Origin: Baekduia soli
Lineage (GTDB): Bacteria; Actinomycetota; Thermoleophilia; Solirubrobacterales; Solirubrobacteraceae
Reading direction: 5' to 3'
NCBI RefSeq assembly: GCF_007970665.1
Contig: NZ_CP042430.1
Coordinates: 4,960,001 to 5,024,000 of the forward strand
Length of the DNA: 64,000 nucleotides
Shown here: positions 45,670-53,780 of the stretch, piece after piece
Position numbering within the stretch: the stretch's first letter is position 1
How the letters are laid out: the number at the start of each line of letters is the position of its first letter
Notes under the pieces: model-generated
What the model was told of the DNA's origin: nothing
The model's input: only the letters and a program-made list of their open reading frames with translations
Databases searched by the model: none
Position numbers and translations under genes: made by a program

Positions 45670-48018
45670 CTACGGCCCGAGCAGCACCATCTCCGGGGCC
45701 GAGGGCGTGCCCGCGGGCAGGATCTCGGTGGTCATCAGGGTCTGGCAGCCCGGGCAGCAGAAGGCCCGGAACTCCAGCGGGACGTCGATGAAGTGCGACG
45801 GGTCCTTCCCGCCGCCGCCCGGGATCGTCATCGGGGAGGCGACCCCCATGAGCAGCGCCTGCTTGTAGTCGGCGGTGTAGTCGCAGATCGCGGTGTCGCA
45901 CTCGCGGCAGGCCAGGACGCGGTGCTCGCCCTCGTCGCGCGCGACGAGGTACTCGTGGCGCAGGTGCGGCGGCTCGCCGGCTGCCGGCGTCGTGAACGCC
46001 TGCGGCGCGCCGGAGGCGGGGCTCCACGTCGCGCGCTCGGCGCGGATCTCGGCCCGCCGGGCCTCCGTCGCCGCCGCGTCGAGCTCATCACCGTCGAGCA
46101 CCACGCCGTAGACCTGGCGGGCCGCCTCCACCGAGACGTAGCCGTCGTTGACGTCGGTCACGACGCGCTCGGGCTCGCGCTTGAGCGGGTCGCCGTACCC
46201 GCCGCCGCCCAGGGCCGTGCCCTCGAGCACCGCGCCGGGCCGCATCTGGACGGCGTTCTGCTTGGGCGCGAAGAAGGTCCGCTCGCCGTAGCCGATCTCG
46301 TCGACGTCGCCGGGGATGCGCTGGCGGGCGAACTGGTCCAGGACGTCGGTCTCCTGCAGGATCGTCAGCCGCGAGGACGGCGACGGCCAGCCGCCGAACA
46401 GGCCCGGCGCGCACATGACGCTCGCCGCCTGGGCGCCGGCGAACCCGACGGCCGCCATGCTCTCGGCCCGGTAGCGGGTGAACGCGTAGCTCACGCCGAT
46501 CCCGCCGCGGAAGCGCCCGGCGCCGCCGCTGTCGGCGAACTCCTTGCGGTACAGGTAGAGCACCGGGTACCACTGCTCGACGGACTCCACGCTGAGCAGC
46601 CCGGCGAGCGGGCTCCAGGAGGGGCCCTTGGTGTTGACGCCGTCGTTGGCCTGCCGCGCGCCGCCGCCCAGGGCGTAGAAGTCCAGGACGGCCTGGCCGT
46701 AGGGCTCCTTGCGGTCGTTGACGCCGGCGATGACCGCGATCTGGAAGTCGGGCGTCGCCGTGACGGCGTCGGACGCCAGCTCGGGATCGCAGGCCAGCAT
46801 GCGGCTCAGGCACGCCTGCATCGCCACGAGGTTGGTCTGGACCTGCACGACGCTCGCGCTGACGGCGATCGGGTGCTCGGCGCACGACATGAGCCCGGGC
46901 TCGACGTCGTACTCGACCAGGCGGCTCGCGCCGCCGACGGAGAACAGCTGCTCGTAGACCATCATCACCGACAACGCGCCGGTGACCGAGCCGACCATGC
47001 CGACGAACGGGAACGCGAGCGGTCCCGCGTCGGGCTGGCGGTCGCTGCCGTGGTTGTCGATGACCAGGCGGTCGTCGCGCTTGGTCACGTTGAGCACCAG
47101 CCGGTAGGTCCGGCGGTCGCCGGGCAGCGCGGTGTCGAGGTAGCGCACCTCGGTCCACGTGCCGTCGGGGATGCGCCGCAGCTTCCTGCGCATCCCCTCC
47201 TCGGCGTTGGAGATGATCTGGCGCATCGCGGCCTTGACGACGTCGGGCCCGAACTCCGCGCACACCTCCAGGAGCTGCTCGGCCGCGAAGACGCAGCCGC
47301 TGATCTGCGCCCGCAGGTCCAGCGCGACCATGTCGGGCATGCGCGAGTTGCGCAGGTACATGCGTTCGAGGTCGGTGCGCATCCGCCCCTTGGACACGAT
47401 CTTCAGCGGCGTGAAGATCGTCGGGTCGTGGAAGACGTCGACCGCGTCCTGCGGCCAGCCGCCGGGCTGCACGCCCCCGAGGTCGTACTGGTGGCCGGCG
47501 TTGGACACCCAGGCGAAGATCCTGCCGTCCACGAACACGGGCCGGCAGAAGAGCACGTCCATCTCGTGGATCGCGGCGATCCACGGGTCGTTCATCACGA
47601 AGACGTCGCCGTCCTCGATGCCCGGATCGGTGCTCAGGTTCTCCAGCAGGTAGCGGACGCCGTACGGCGCGCCGCCGTTGAGGAACTGGATGTACGGCGC
47701 GTTCTGGACGATCTCACCGTCCTCGGTGAGGATCGACATGTTGAAGTCCAGCGTGGCGAACACCGGCGAGCCCGACACGCGGGTGACCTGGCGGCCGTGG
47801 GCGACGTTGATCGAGAACAGCCGGTTGCGGAGCACCTCGTAGGAGACCGGGTCGAGGTCCTCGACGGCGTCCTCGTGGAAGCCGAGCGACGGGTCGACGC
47901 GGTCGCGCCAGTCCGGGCGCGGGCGGTAGCCGATCTTCACCCCGTCCCACACGCGCCCGTCGGTGGGCTCGAAGACGTCGCCGCGCGGGGCGGCACCGGC
48001 CTGGGGGTTCTGGGTCAT
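45670..48018 (-). CDS. hyuB: HyuB / acetone carboxylase alpha-like subunit with C-terminal zinc-ribbon extension
   Basis: The 782-residue protein belongs to the HyuB family (hydantoinase/oxoprolinase and acetone or acetophenone carboxylase alpha-type subunits). Its N-terminal and central part carry DPVSYEVLRNRLFSINVAHGRQVTRVSGSPVF, NDPWIAAIHEMDVLFCRPVF, and GGGYGDPLKREPERVVTDVNDGYVS near residue 620, all typical. The unusual feature is the last 90 residues (about 695-782): HRVLACRECDTAICDYTADYKQALLMG and FRAFCCPGCQTLMTTEILPAGTP, with two CxxC pairs as in the small gamma subunit of acetone carboxylase. So alpha-like and gamma-like parts seem fused. The ATG (48016-48018) overlaps the hyuA stop, so both subunits are made together. 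The reaction is inferred. Confidence 0.85.
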   Translation of the reverse strand: MTQNPQAGAAPRGDVFEPTDGRVWDGVKIGYRPRPDWRDRVDPSLGFHEDAVEDLDPVSYEVLRNRLFSINVAHGRQVTRVSGSPVFATLDFNMSILTEDGEIVQNAPYIQFLNGGAPYGVRYLLENLSTDPGIEDGDVFVMNDPWIAAIHEMDVLFCRPVFVDGRIFAWVSNAGHQYDLGGVQPGGWPQDAVDVFHDPTIFTPLKIVSKGRMRTDLERMYLRNSRMPDMVALDLRAQISGCVFAAEQLLEVCAEFGPDVVKAAMRQIISNAEEGMRRKLRRIPDGTWTEVRYLDTALPGDRRTYRLVLNVTKRDDRLVIDNHGSDRQPDAGPLAFPFVGMVGSVTGALSVMMVYEQLFSVGGASRLVEYDVEPGLMSCAEHPIAVSASVVQVQTNLVAMQACLSRMLACDPELASDAVTATPDFQIAVIAGVNDRKEPYGQAVLDFYALGGGARQANDGVNTKGPSWSPLAGLLSVESVEQWYPVLYLYRKEFADSGGAGRFRGGIGVSYAFTRYRAESMAAVGFAGAQAASVMCAPGLFGGWPSPSSRLTILQETDVLDQFARQRIPGDVDEIGYGERTFFAPKQNAVQMRPGAVLEGTALGGGGYGDPLKREPERVVTDVNDGYVSVEAARQVYGVVLDGDELDAAATEARRAEIRAERATWSPASGAPQAFTTPAAGEPPHLRHEYLVARDEGEHRVLACRECDTAICDYTADYKQALLMGVASPMTIPGGGGKDPSHFIDVPLEFRAFCCPGCQTLMTTEILPAGTPSAPEMVLLGP

Positions 48019-50132
48019 CGCCCTTCTCCTTCCTGGTGCAGGTCGACGACGACGCTGCCGAACGGGTCCATCCCGACGGTCGCCGCGTCGGGGACCACGA
48101 CCGACGTGTCGGGGAACTCGACGATCGCCGGCCCCGTCACCTGGTGCCCGGGGCGCATCAGCGCCCCGTCGTAGACGGCGACCGGCGCGCGGCCGCGCGG
48201 GCCGACGACGCCGCGCTCGCCGATGGGCTCCAGCGGCGCGTCGGCGCCGTCGGACATGGTCTGGATCGTGAAGTCGCCGGCCGACGCGCGGGCCCGGACC
48301 ATGAGCCGGGTGATCGCCATGCCCGCGGCCGCGTAGCCCGTGCCCTCCCCGAAGAGGCGCGAGTACTCGACCTCGAAGGCGCCGATGAGCTCCTGGACCT
48401 TCGCGTCGTCGTAGTCGCCACCGGGCGCCGGGACCTCGACCTCGTTGACCTGCCCGCGGTAGCGCATCTCCGTCGCGCGCTCGATGACCACGGCGTCGGC
48501 GGGCACGCCCTGCGCCGTCATGCGCGCCATGGCGTGCTCCTCGATCTGCGGCCACAGGGACTTCAGCTCGTCGGCCGAGAACGGCGAGGTCAGGCTGACG
48601 GCGAAGTCCTCCACGACCAGGACGTCGGCGCTGGCCACGCCGAACGCCGACCACCCCGACGCCAGGTCGCTCAGCGGGATGACGACGCGCCTGATGCCCA
48701 GCTGGCGCGCCAGGGCGGCACCGTGCAGCGGGCCCGCCCCGCCGAACGCGAAGAGCGAGAACCCGCGCGGGTCGTATCCCTGCTGGACGCTGGCGACCCG
48801 GATCGCATCAGCCATCTGGCTCTCCACGATCCGCAGCGCGGCGGTCGCGGTCTGCTCATCGTCGAAGCCCACCGCGGCGCCGGCGGCGGCCAGCGCGCGC
48901 CGGGCGGCGTCCTCCTGGAGGACCATCTCGCCGCTGAGGAACTTCTGCGGGTCGATGTAGCCGACGACGAGGTCGGCGTCGGTCACGGTGGCCAGCTCGC
49001 CGCCGCGGCCGTAGCAGGCCGGCCCGGGGCGCGCGCCCGCGCTCTGGGGCCCGACCCGCAGCGTGGAGAGCTGCTCGTCGTAGCGCACGATGCTGCCGCC
49101 GCCCGCCCCGATCGACTGCACGTCGAGCGTCGGGATGAAGTACTCGTACTGGCCGTGCCAGGTCGTCGGGCGCTGGATCGGCACGCCGCCGCGCAGCACG
49201 CCGACGTCGAGCGTGGTGCCGCCCATGTCCGCGGTGATCACGTCGCCCGCACCGCCGTCACCGCCCGCCGCGGCCGCCAGGGCGCCGGCGCCGATGAGCC
49301 CGCCGACGGGGCCCGAGTGCATCGTCAGGATCGGCCGCCGGCGCGCCTCGCTGGCCGCCACGACGCCGCCCGCGCAGGTCATGACCTGCAGCGGCCGTCC
49401 GAAGCCCAGCTCCTTCAGACGGCCCTCGACGCGCTCGAGGTAGTCCTGGACGACGGAGCCGACCAGCGCGTTGATGACCGCGGCGGTCGTCCGCTCGTAC
49501 TCGCCGGTCCGGTTGACGACCTCGGAGGCGACGGAGATGAACGTGCCCGGGGCGTGCTCGGCGACGAGCTCGACGAGGCGCTCCTCGTGCACGGGGTTGG
49601 CGACCGACCAGATGCAGGAGATCGCGATCGCCTCGGCGCCCGTGTCGACCAGGCGCCGGATCGCGGCGACCGCGCCGGCCTCGTCGAGCTCGACGACGAC
49701 CGCGCCGTCGAAGGCGATGCGCTCGTCGACCTCCTCGATCATGTCCTTGGGCAGCAGCGGCGCGTCCTTGGTGTGCGCGGCCAGGTGCGCGATGTAGTCG
49801 GGGGGAGCGCTCCACAGGCGCTGGCCGCCGCGCATGATCGCGATCGCGTCGCGGTGCCCGCGCGTGGTGAGCAGCCCCACCTTCGCCGTCCGGTTCTCCA
49901 CGAGCGCGTTGGTCCCCACGGTGCACCCGTGGAAGATGCCGTCGGCCTCGGCGACGAGCTGCTCGAGGGGGATCCCGACGTGGTGGCCGGCGGCGGCGAT
50001 GGCGTCGATGAAGCCGGTCTCGAAGTCCGGCGGCGTCGACGGCGCCTTGCCGATCGTCAACTGCCCCCCGTCGCCGACGATGATGCAGTCGGTGAACGTG
50101 CCCCCGATATCGACTCCTACGACATGGCCCAT
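48015..50132 (-). CDS. hyuA: HyuA / acetone carboxylase beta-like ATP-binding subunit
   Basis: The 705-residue protein matches the HyuA family: an ASKHA/actin-like ATPase at the N-terminus (GVDIGGTFTDCIIVGDGG, 5-22; TTLDVGVLRGGVPI; GGAGPLHGAALARQLG) and a C-terminal hydantoinase/oxoprolinase region. These proteins couple ATP hydrolysis to carboxylation of a ketone or to cleavage of a lactam ring. A strong AGGAGAGGG lies 6 bases before the ATG at 50130-50132, fixing the start. It is the first gene of a two-gene unit with hyuB. Its neighbour in the opposite direction is the phosphotransferase-like gene at 50273. Confidence 0.9.
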   Translation of the reverse strand: MGHVVGVDIGGTFTDCIIVGDGGQLTIGKAPSTPPDFETGFIDAIAAAGHHVGIPLEQLVAEADGIFHGCTVGTNALVENRTAKVGLLTTRGHRDAIAIMRGGQRLWSAPPDYIAHLAAHTKDAPLLPKDMIEEVDERIAFDGAVVVELDEAGAVAAIRRLVDTGAEAIAISCIWSVANPVHEERLVELVAEHAPGTFISVASEVVNRTGEYERTTAAVINALVGSVVQDYLERVEGRLKELGFGRPLQVMTCAGGVVAASEARRRPILTMHSGPVGGLIGAGALAAAAGGDGGAGDVITADMGGTTLDVGVLRGGVPIQRPTTWHGQYEYFIPTLDVQSIGAGGGSIVRYDEQLSTLRVGPQSAGARPGPACYGRGGELATVTDADLVVGYIDPQKFLSGEMVLQEDAARRALAAAGAAVGFDDEQTATAALRIVESQMADAIRVASVQQGYDPRGFSLFAFGGAGPLHGAALARQLGIRRVVIPLSDLASGWSAFGVASADVLVVEDFAVSLTSPFSADELKSLWPQIEEHAMARMTAQGVPADAVVIERATEMRYRGQVNEVEVPAPGGDYDDAKVQELIGAFEVEYSRLFGEGTGYAAAGMAITRLMVRARASAGDFTIQTMSDGADAPLEPIGERGVVGPRGRAPVAVYDGALMRPGHQVTGPAIVEFPDTSVVVPDAATVGMDPFGSVVVDLHQEGEGR

Positions 50133-50218
50133 GCGCGCCCTCTCCTCGTACGGCCACGCGGCCGGTGGTCGCTGATTGACGCCGCACCGTAACCACTGGC
50201 GCCCGCCGGGCACAAGCA

Positions 50219-50228
50219 CGACCGGTCG
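50219..50228. promoter_or_regulatory. palindrome CGACCGGTCG in a divergent region
   Basis: A perfect 10-base palindrome, extended by GGTCG repetition, lies between the divergent hyuA and phosphotransferase genes. It resembles TetR-type operators (ACCGACCGGTCGGT-like) but no TetR gene is nearby. Confidence 0.3.
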
Positions 50229-50272
50229 GTCGAAGCCGTCGCGTCGACGGGCGAGGGCGGTAGGTTCCGGCG

Positions 50273-51316
50273 ATGCCCGACGCCGGCGCCGAGCTCCCGG
50301 GGATCGACCGTGCCGCCGTGCAGGACTGGCTGGGCCGGCACGTGCCCGGACTCGAGCCGCCGCTGGAGTTCCGGCGCGTGGGGCGCGGCCGCTCGAACCT
50401 GACCTACCGCGTGTCGTCGGCCGGCGGCACGACCGCCGTGCTGCGGCGCCCGCCCGTCGCCGGGCAGGTCGAGTCCGCCCAGGACATGGGCCGCGAGCGC
50501 CGTGTCCTGGAGTGCCTGGCGGCCGTGGGCCAGCCCGTCCCGCGCCCGCTGGCGCACTGCACCGACATCCGGGTGACCGGCGCCGACTTCTACGTCATGG
50601 AGCACGTCGACGGCGTCGTGGCCGACTCCGAGCAGGCGGTCCACGACGGCCTGGCACCGGAGGCCCGCGCCCGCGTGGGCGCCTCCCTGGCCCGCACGCT
50701 GGCGGGGCTGCACGCGGTCGACCACGAGGCCGCCGGCCTGGCCGACTTCGGCCGCGGCCAGGACTACGCCGGCCGCCAGCTGCGGCGCTGGTCGCGGCAG
50801 TGGGAGCTCACGCACACACGCGAGCTGCCGGCCGTCGACCGTCACGCCGCACGCCTGCGCGACACGGTGCCTCCGCAGGACGCCACCTCCGTCGTGCACG
50901 GCGACTACACGACGTTCAACACGATCCTGGGCCCCGACGGCGAGGTCCGCGCGATCCTGGACTGGGAGCTCTCGACGATCGGCGACCCGGTCGCCGACCT
51001 CGCCTGGCTGCTCATGTGGTGGCCCGACGACCAGCGCAGCGCGCCGCTCGGCGCCACGCCGGTGTCGCTCATGGACGGCTTCGCGCAGCGCGCCGACGTG
51101 CTGGAGGCCTACGTCGCGGCGTCGGGCCGCGACGTCGAGCACCTGCGCTGGTGGCTGTCGCTGTCGTACTGGAAGCTGGCGGTGATCCTCGAGGGGATCC
51201 TGTACCGCTGGCACCAGGATCCCGCGATGGGCGGCCACGACCCCGGCGCCCTGGAGCCGGGCGTCGAGAAGCTCGTGGGGCTCGCGGAGGAGACGCTGGC
51301 CGAGGGCGCGCGCTAG
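50273..51316 (+). CDS. aminoglycoside phosphotransferase-fold protein (ACAD10/11-associated type)
   Basis: The 347-residue protein has the APH/choline-kinase fold with GRGRSNLTYRVSS near residue 40, HGDYTTFNTILGPDG (about 204-218; catalytic Asp and Asn) and ILDWELSTIGDPVADLAWLL (about 225-244; DWE in place of the usual DFG-like motif). This subfamily is typical of proteins linked to acyl-CoA catabolism, where eukaryotic relatives (ACAD10/11) use the kinase domain to phosphorylate hydroxyacyl-CoA so that it can be dehydrated. It starts at the ATG at 50273 and is divergent from hyuA; the acyl-CoA catabolic operon lies 119 bases downstream on the other strand. Confidence 0.83.
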   Translation: MPDAGAELPGIDRAAVQDWLGRHVPGLEPPLEFRRVGRGRSNLTYRVSSAGGTTAVLRRPPVAGQVESAQDMGRERRVLECLAAVGQPVPRPLAHCTDIRVTGADFYVMEHVDGVVADSEQAVHDGLAPEARARVGASLARTLAGLHAVDHEAAGLADFGRGQDYAGRQLRRWSRQWELTHTRELPAVDRHAARLRDTVPPQDATSVVHGDYTTFNTILGPDGEVRAILDWELSTIGDPVADLAWLLMWWPDDQRSAPLGATPVSLMDGFAQRADVLEAYVAASGRDVEHLRWWLSLSYWKLAVILEGILYRWHQDPAMGGHDPGALEPGVEKLVGLAEETLAEGAR

Positions 51317-51434
51317 GGCAGGTCGTGGCCGACGGCGCGACGTCGTCCGGCGCGCCGGGATGGGACGGCGCGGTCGGCGGCTCGATCTGCCGCGCCCGAC
51401 GGACTGGTGGCACACCGCGCACTTCATCGCACGC

Positions 51435-52190
51435 TCATGCCGCCAGTCCCCCGTCGACCACGAACGTCTGGCCCGTCACGTAGCTCGCCTCGTCGGAGAC
51501 CAGGAACGCGACGAGGCCGGCGACCTCCTCGGGCCGCCCCAGCCGGCCGAGCGGGATGCGCGCGACGAGGTCGGCGGCCAGGCTCGCGTTCTCCTGCACG
51601 CCGGCCGTCAGGTCGGTGTCGACGTAGCCCGGCGCGACGCCGTTGACCCGGATCCCGGCCGCGGCCCAGTCGACGGCGAGCGTGCGCGTCATGGCGTCCA
51701 TCCCGCCCTTGGACGCCACGTAGGGCATCCCGCGGCGGGTGCCCCGGATCGCGGTGGCCGACGACACGCCCACGATGCTGCCGCCGTCGCCCTGCTCGAG
51801 CATCCGCCGCGCCGCCGCCTGCACCGCGAAGAAGACGCCGCGCAGGTTGACGTCGACGAGGTCGTCCCACATGTCGGTCGTCATCGCCTCGGGGCGCACG
51901 AAGTACGGGTTGATGCCCGCGTTGGCCACGAGCGCGTCGATCCGACCGAAGCGCCCGGCCACCGCGTCGACGGCGGCGGCGCTCGCGTCGGGGTCCCGCA
52001 CGTCGACCGCGACGCCCAGCGTGGGCACGCCGTGCTCCCCGGCCACGACCCCGGCGATCGCGTCGGCGTCGGCCTGCGCCCGGCCGCTGACCGCGACGAT
52101 CGCCCCCGCGGCGGCCAGCCGCAGCGCGCACGCCCGCCCGATGCCGCGCGTGGCGCCGAGCACCAGCACGACCTTGCCGGCGCAGTCCAC
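51435..52190 (-). CDS. short-chain dehydrogenase/reductase
   Basis: A 251-residue SDR oxidoreductase: Rossmann GATRGIG (12-18), VANAG (near 88), Ser in VGVSSATAI (about 140) and the YxxxK pair in MPYVASKGG (about 155-163), so the active site is complete. The conserved end [34 protein letters not shown] is typical. NAD(P)-dependent oxidation of a hydroxyl, such as a 3-hydroxyacyl-CoA, is likely given its place as the last gene of an acyl-CoA catabolic operon; the second SDR lies 3 bases upstream. Confidence 0.9.
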   Translation of the reverse strand: MDCAGKVVLVLGATRGIGRACALRLAAAGAIVAVSGRAQADADAIAGVVAGEHGVPTLGVAVDVRDPDASAAAVDAVAGRFGRIDALVANAGINPYFVRPEAMTTDMWDDLVDVNLRGVFFAVQAAARRMLEQGDGGSIVGVSSATAIRGTRRGMPYVASKGGMDAMTRTLAVDWAAAGIRVNGVAPGYVDTDLTAGVQENASLAADLVARIPLGRLGRPEEVAGLVAFLVSDEASYVTGQTFVVDGGLAA

Positions 52191-52193
52191 CGC

Positions 52194-52979
52194 TCAGACC
52201 GCCATGGCGTACCCGCCGTTGACCGGGTACGTCTGGCCCGTGATCCACGACGCCGCGTCGGACGCCAGGAAGAGGGCCATGTTGGCGGCGTCGTCGGGCT
52301 CGCCCAGCCGTCGCACGACGTAGCTGCGCAGGATCCGCTTGACCACGTCGTCGTCGGCCGTCATGCCGGCGGTCGCGGGCGTGCGCATCGCCGACAGCGC
52401 GACGCAGTTGGCCGTCACCCCGGCACGGCCCACGGCCTTGGCCAGCGCCCGCGTGAAGCCCGCCGCCCCCGCCTTGGCCGCGGAGTACACGACGAGGTTG
52501 GGCTCGCCGACGCGGCCGGCGTCGGAGACGATCGTCACCACGCGCCCGTGCCCGCGCTGCACCATGCCGCCGACGGCGGCCTTCGTGCAGTTCAGGACCC
52601 CGAAGAAGTTCGCCCCCAGCCAAGGAGCCCACTCCTCCGGCCCGGTCTCCCAGAACGGCGTGGCGTCCTCGATCGAGGTCTCCGGGCCGGCGTTGCCCGC
52701 GTTGTTGACGAGGATGTCGATCGGGGCGAGCCCCTCCTCGCCCCGGGCCACCATGGCGCACACGGCCGCGTGGTCGGTGACGTCGCACTGCACGGCCAGC
52801 GCCCGCGACCCCTGCGCCTCGATCTCGCCGACCACCGCCTCGGCCCGCTCGAGGTAGAAGTCGTTGACGACGACCGCGGCGCCGTGGGCGGCGAAGGTCA
52901 GGGCGATCTGGCGCCCGACGCCCTGGCCCGCGCCGGTGACGAGGGCCGTGCGGCCGGAGAGGCTGAGGAGGTCCTGCAT
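52194..52979 (-). CDS. short-chain dehydrogenase/reductase (second)
   Basis: The 261-residue SDR has GAGQGVG (16-22) in place of the usual GxxxGxG, NNAG (about 89-92), catalytic Ser in IVSDAGRVG and the YxxxK pair in VVYSAAKAG. An inserted segment between beta-4 and alpha-4 (PETSIEDATPFWETGPEEWAPWLGANFFG) is longer than average. It resembles SDRs in cyclic-acid or 3-hydroxyacyl-CoA degradation, such as BadH, but the substrate is not known. It is separated from the next gene downstream by 3 bases. Confidence 0.89.
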   Translation of the reverse strand: MQDLLSLSGRTALVTGAGQGVGRQIALTFAAHGAAVVVNDFYLERAEAVVGEIEAQGSRALAVQCDVTDHAAVCAMVARGEEGLAPIDILVNNAGNAGPETSIEDATPFWETGPEEWAPWLGANFFGVLNCTKAAVGGMVQRGHGRVVTIVSDAGRVGEPNLVVYSAAKAGAAGFTRALAKAVGRAGVTANCVALSAMRTPATAGMTADDDVVKRILRSYVVRRLGEPDDAANMALFLASDAASWITGQTYPVNGGYAMAV

Positions 52980-53003
52980 GTCCGTCCTTGACTCGGTGAT
53001 GGT

Positions 53004-53780
53004 CTAGGCGCCCGTGAAGTCCGGGTCGCGCTTGTCGTGGAAGGCGGCCAGGCCCTCGGCCATGTCGGCCGACCGGCTGTGCAGCGCCGAGGCCGTCAGC
53101 TCGGCGCGCAGCCCGACGTCGGGCGGCGCCTGCAGCGCATCGTCGGCCAGCTGCTTCATCCGCCGCAGCCCGAGCGGGCTCTTGCCCGCCATCTGGGCGA
53201 CCAGCGCGTCGACGGCGTCCTCGAGCTCGGCGCCGGGCACGACGTCGTTGAGCAGACCGCTGTGGCGCAGCTCGGCGGCCGGCAGGAACGCACCGGTGAA
53301 CATGAGCTGCTTGGCGAGCGCGGGCCCGACGCGGCGCGGCAGGCGCACGGTCCCCCCACCGCCGGGGATCAGCCCGTAGTTGGCGTGCGCGTCGCCGATC
53401 TTCGCCTCCTGCGCGGCCACGACCAGGTCGCAGCACAGCAGCATCTCCAGCCCGCCGGCCAGCGCGAACCCGTTGACGGCCGCGATCGTCGGCAGCGGCA
53501 GCTGCTCCAGGCGCCGGAACGTCGTGCCGACGTCGGTCAGGAAGCGCACGAACGCGTCCTCGCCGCCAGACCCGGCGACGACGCCGAGGTCGGCCCCGGC
53601 GCAGAACGCGCGGCCCGACCCCGTGATGACCAGGACCCGGATGCCCGGATCGCCCTCGGCGGCGTCCATGGCCGCCTCCAGGCCCGCGAGCAGGTCGCCG
53701 TTGATGCTGTTGAGCGCCTCCGGGCGCTGCATCCGCGCCCACAGCGCGGCCCCCCGGCGCTCGGTCTGCACGGCGCTCAT
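53004..53780 (-). CDS. enoyl-CoA hydratase/isomerase
   Basis: A 258-residue crotonase-fold enzyme with PEALNSINGDLLAGLEAAM at the start, ITGSGRAFCAGADLG (about 52-66; oxyanion-hole glycine), NGFALAGGLEMLLCCDLVVA (about 100-119; the first catalytic Glu is Glu at GGLE) and GDAHANYGLIPGGGG. The second Glu equivalent is less certain, so isomerase or hydratase activity cannot be fixed. The start ATG (53778-53780) overlaps by one base the ligase stop. It would hydrate an enoyl-CoA in the same pathway as the acyl-CoA dehydrogenase and ligase upstream. Confidence 0.9.
   Translation of the reverse strand: MSAVQTERRGAALWARMQRPEALNSINGDLLAGLEAAMDAAEGDPGIRVLVITGSGRAFCAGADLGVVAGSGGEDAFVRFLTDVGTTFRRLEQLPLPTIAAVNGFALAGGLEMLLCCDLVVAAQEAKIGDAHANYGLIPGGGGTVRLPRRVGPALAKQLMFTGAFLPAAELRHSGLLNDVVPGAELEDAVDALVAQMAGKSPLGLRRMKQLADDALQAPPDVGLRAELTASALHSRSADMAEGLAAFHDKRDPDFTGA

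Noticed and set aside
47963-50192. Long plus-strand frames antisense to hyuA and hyuB
   Set aside because: They are Arg/Gly-rich shadows of the real genes without any family pattern.
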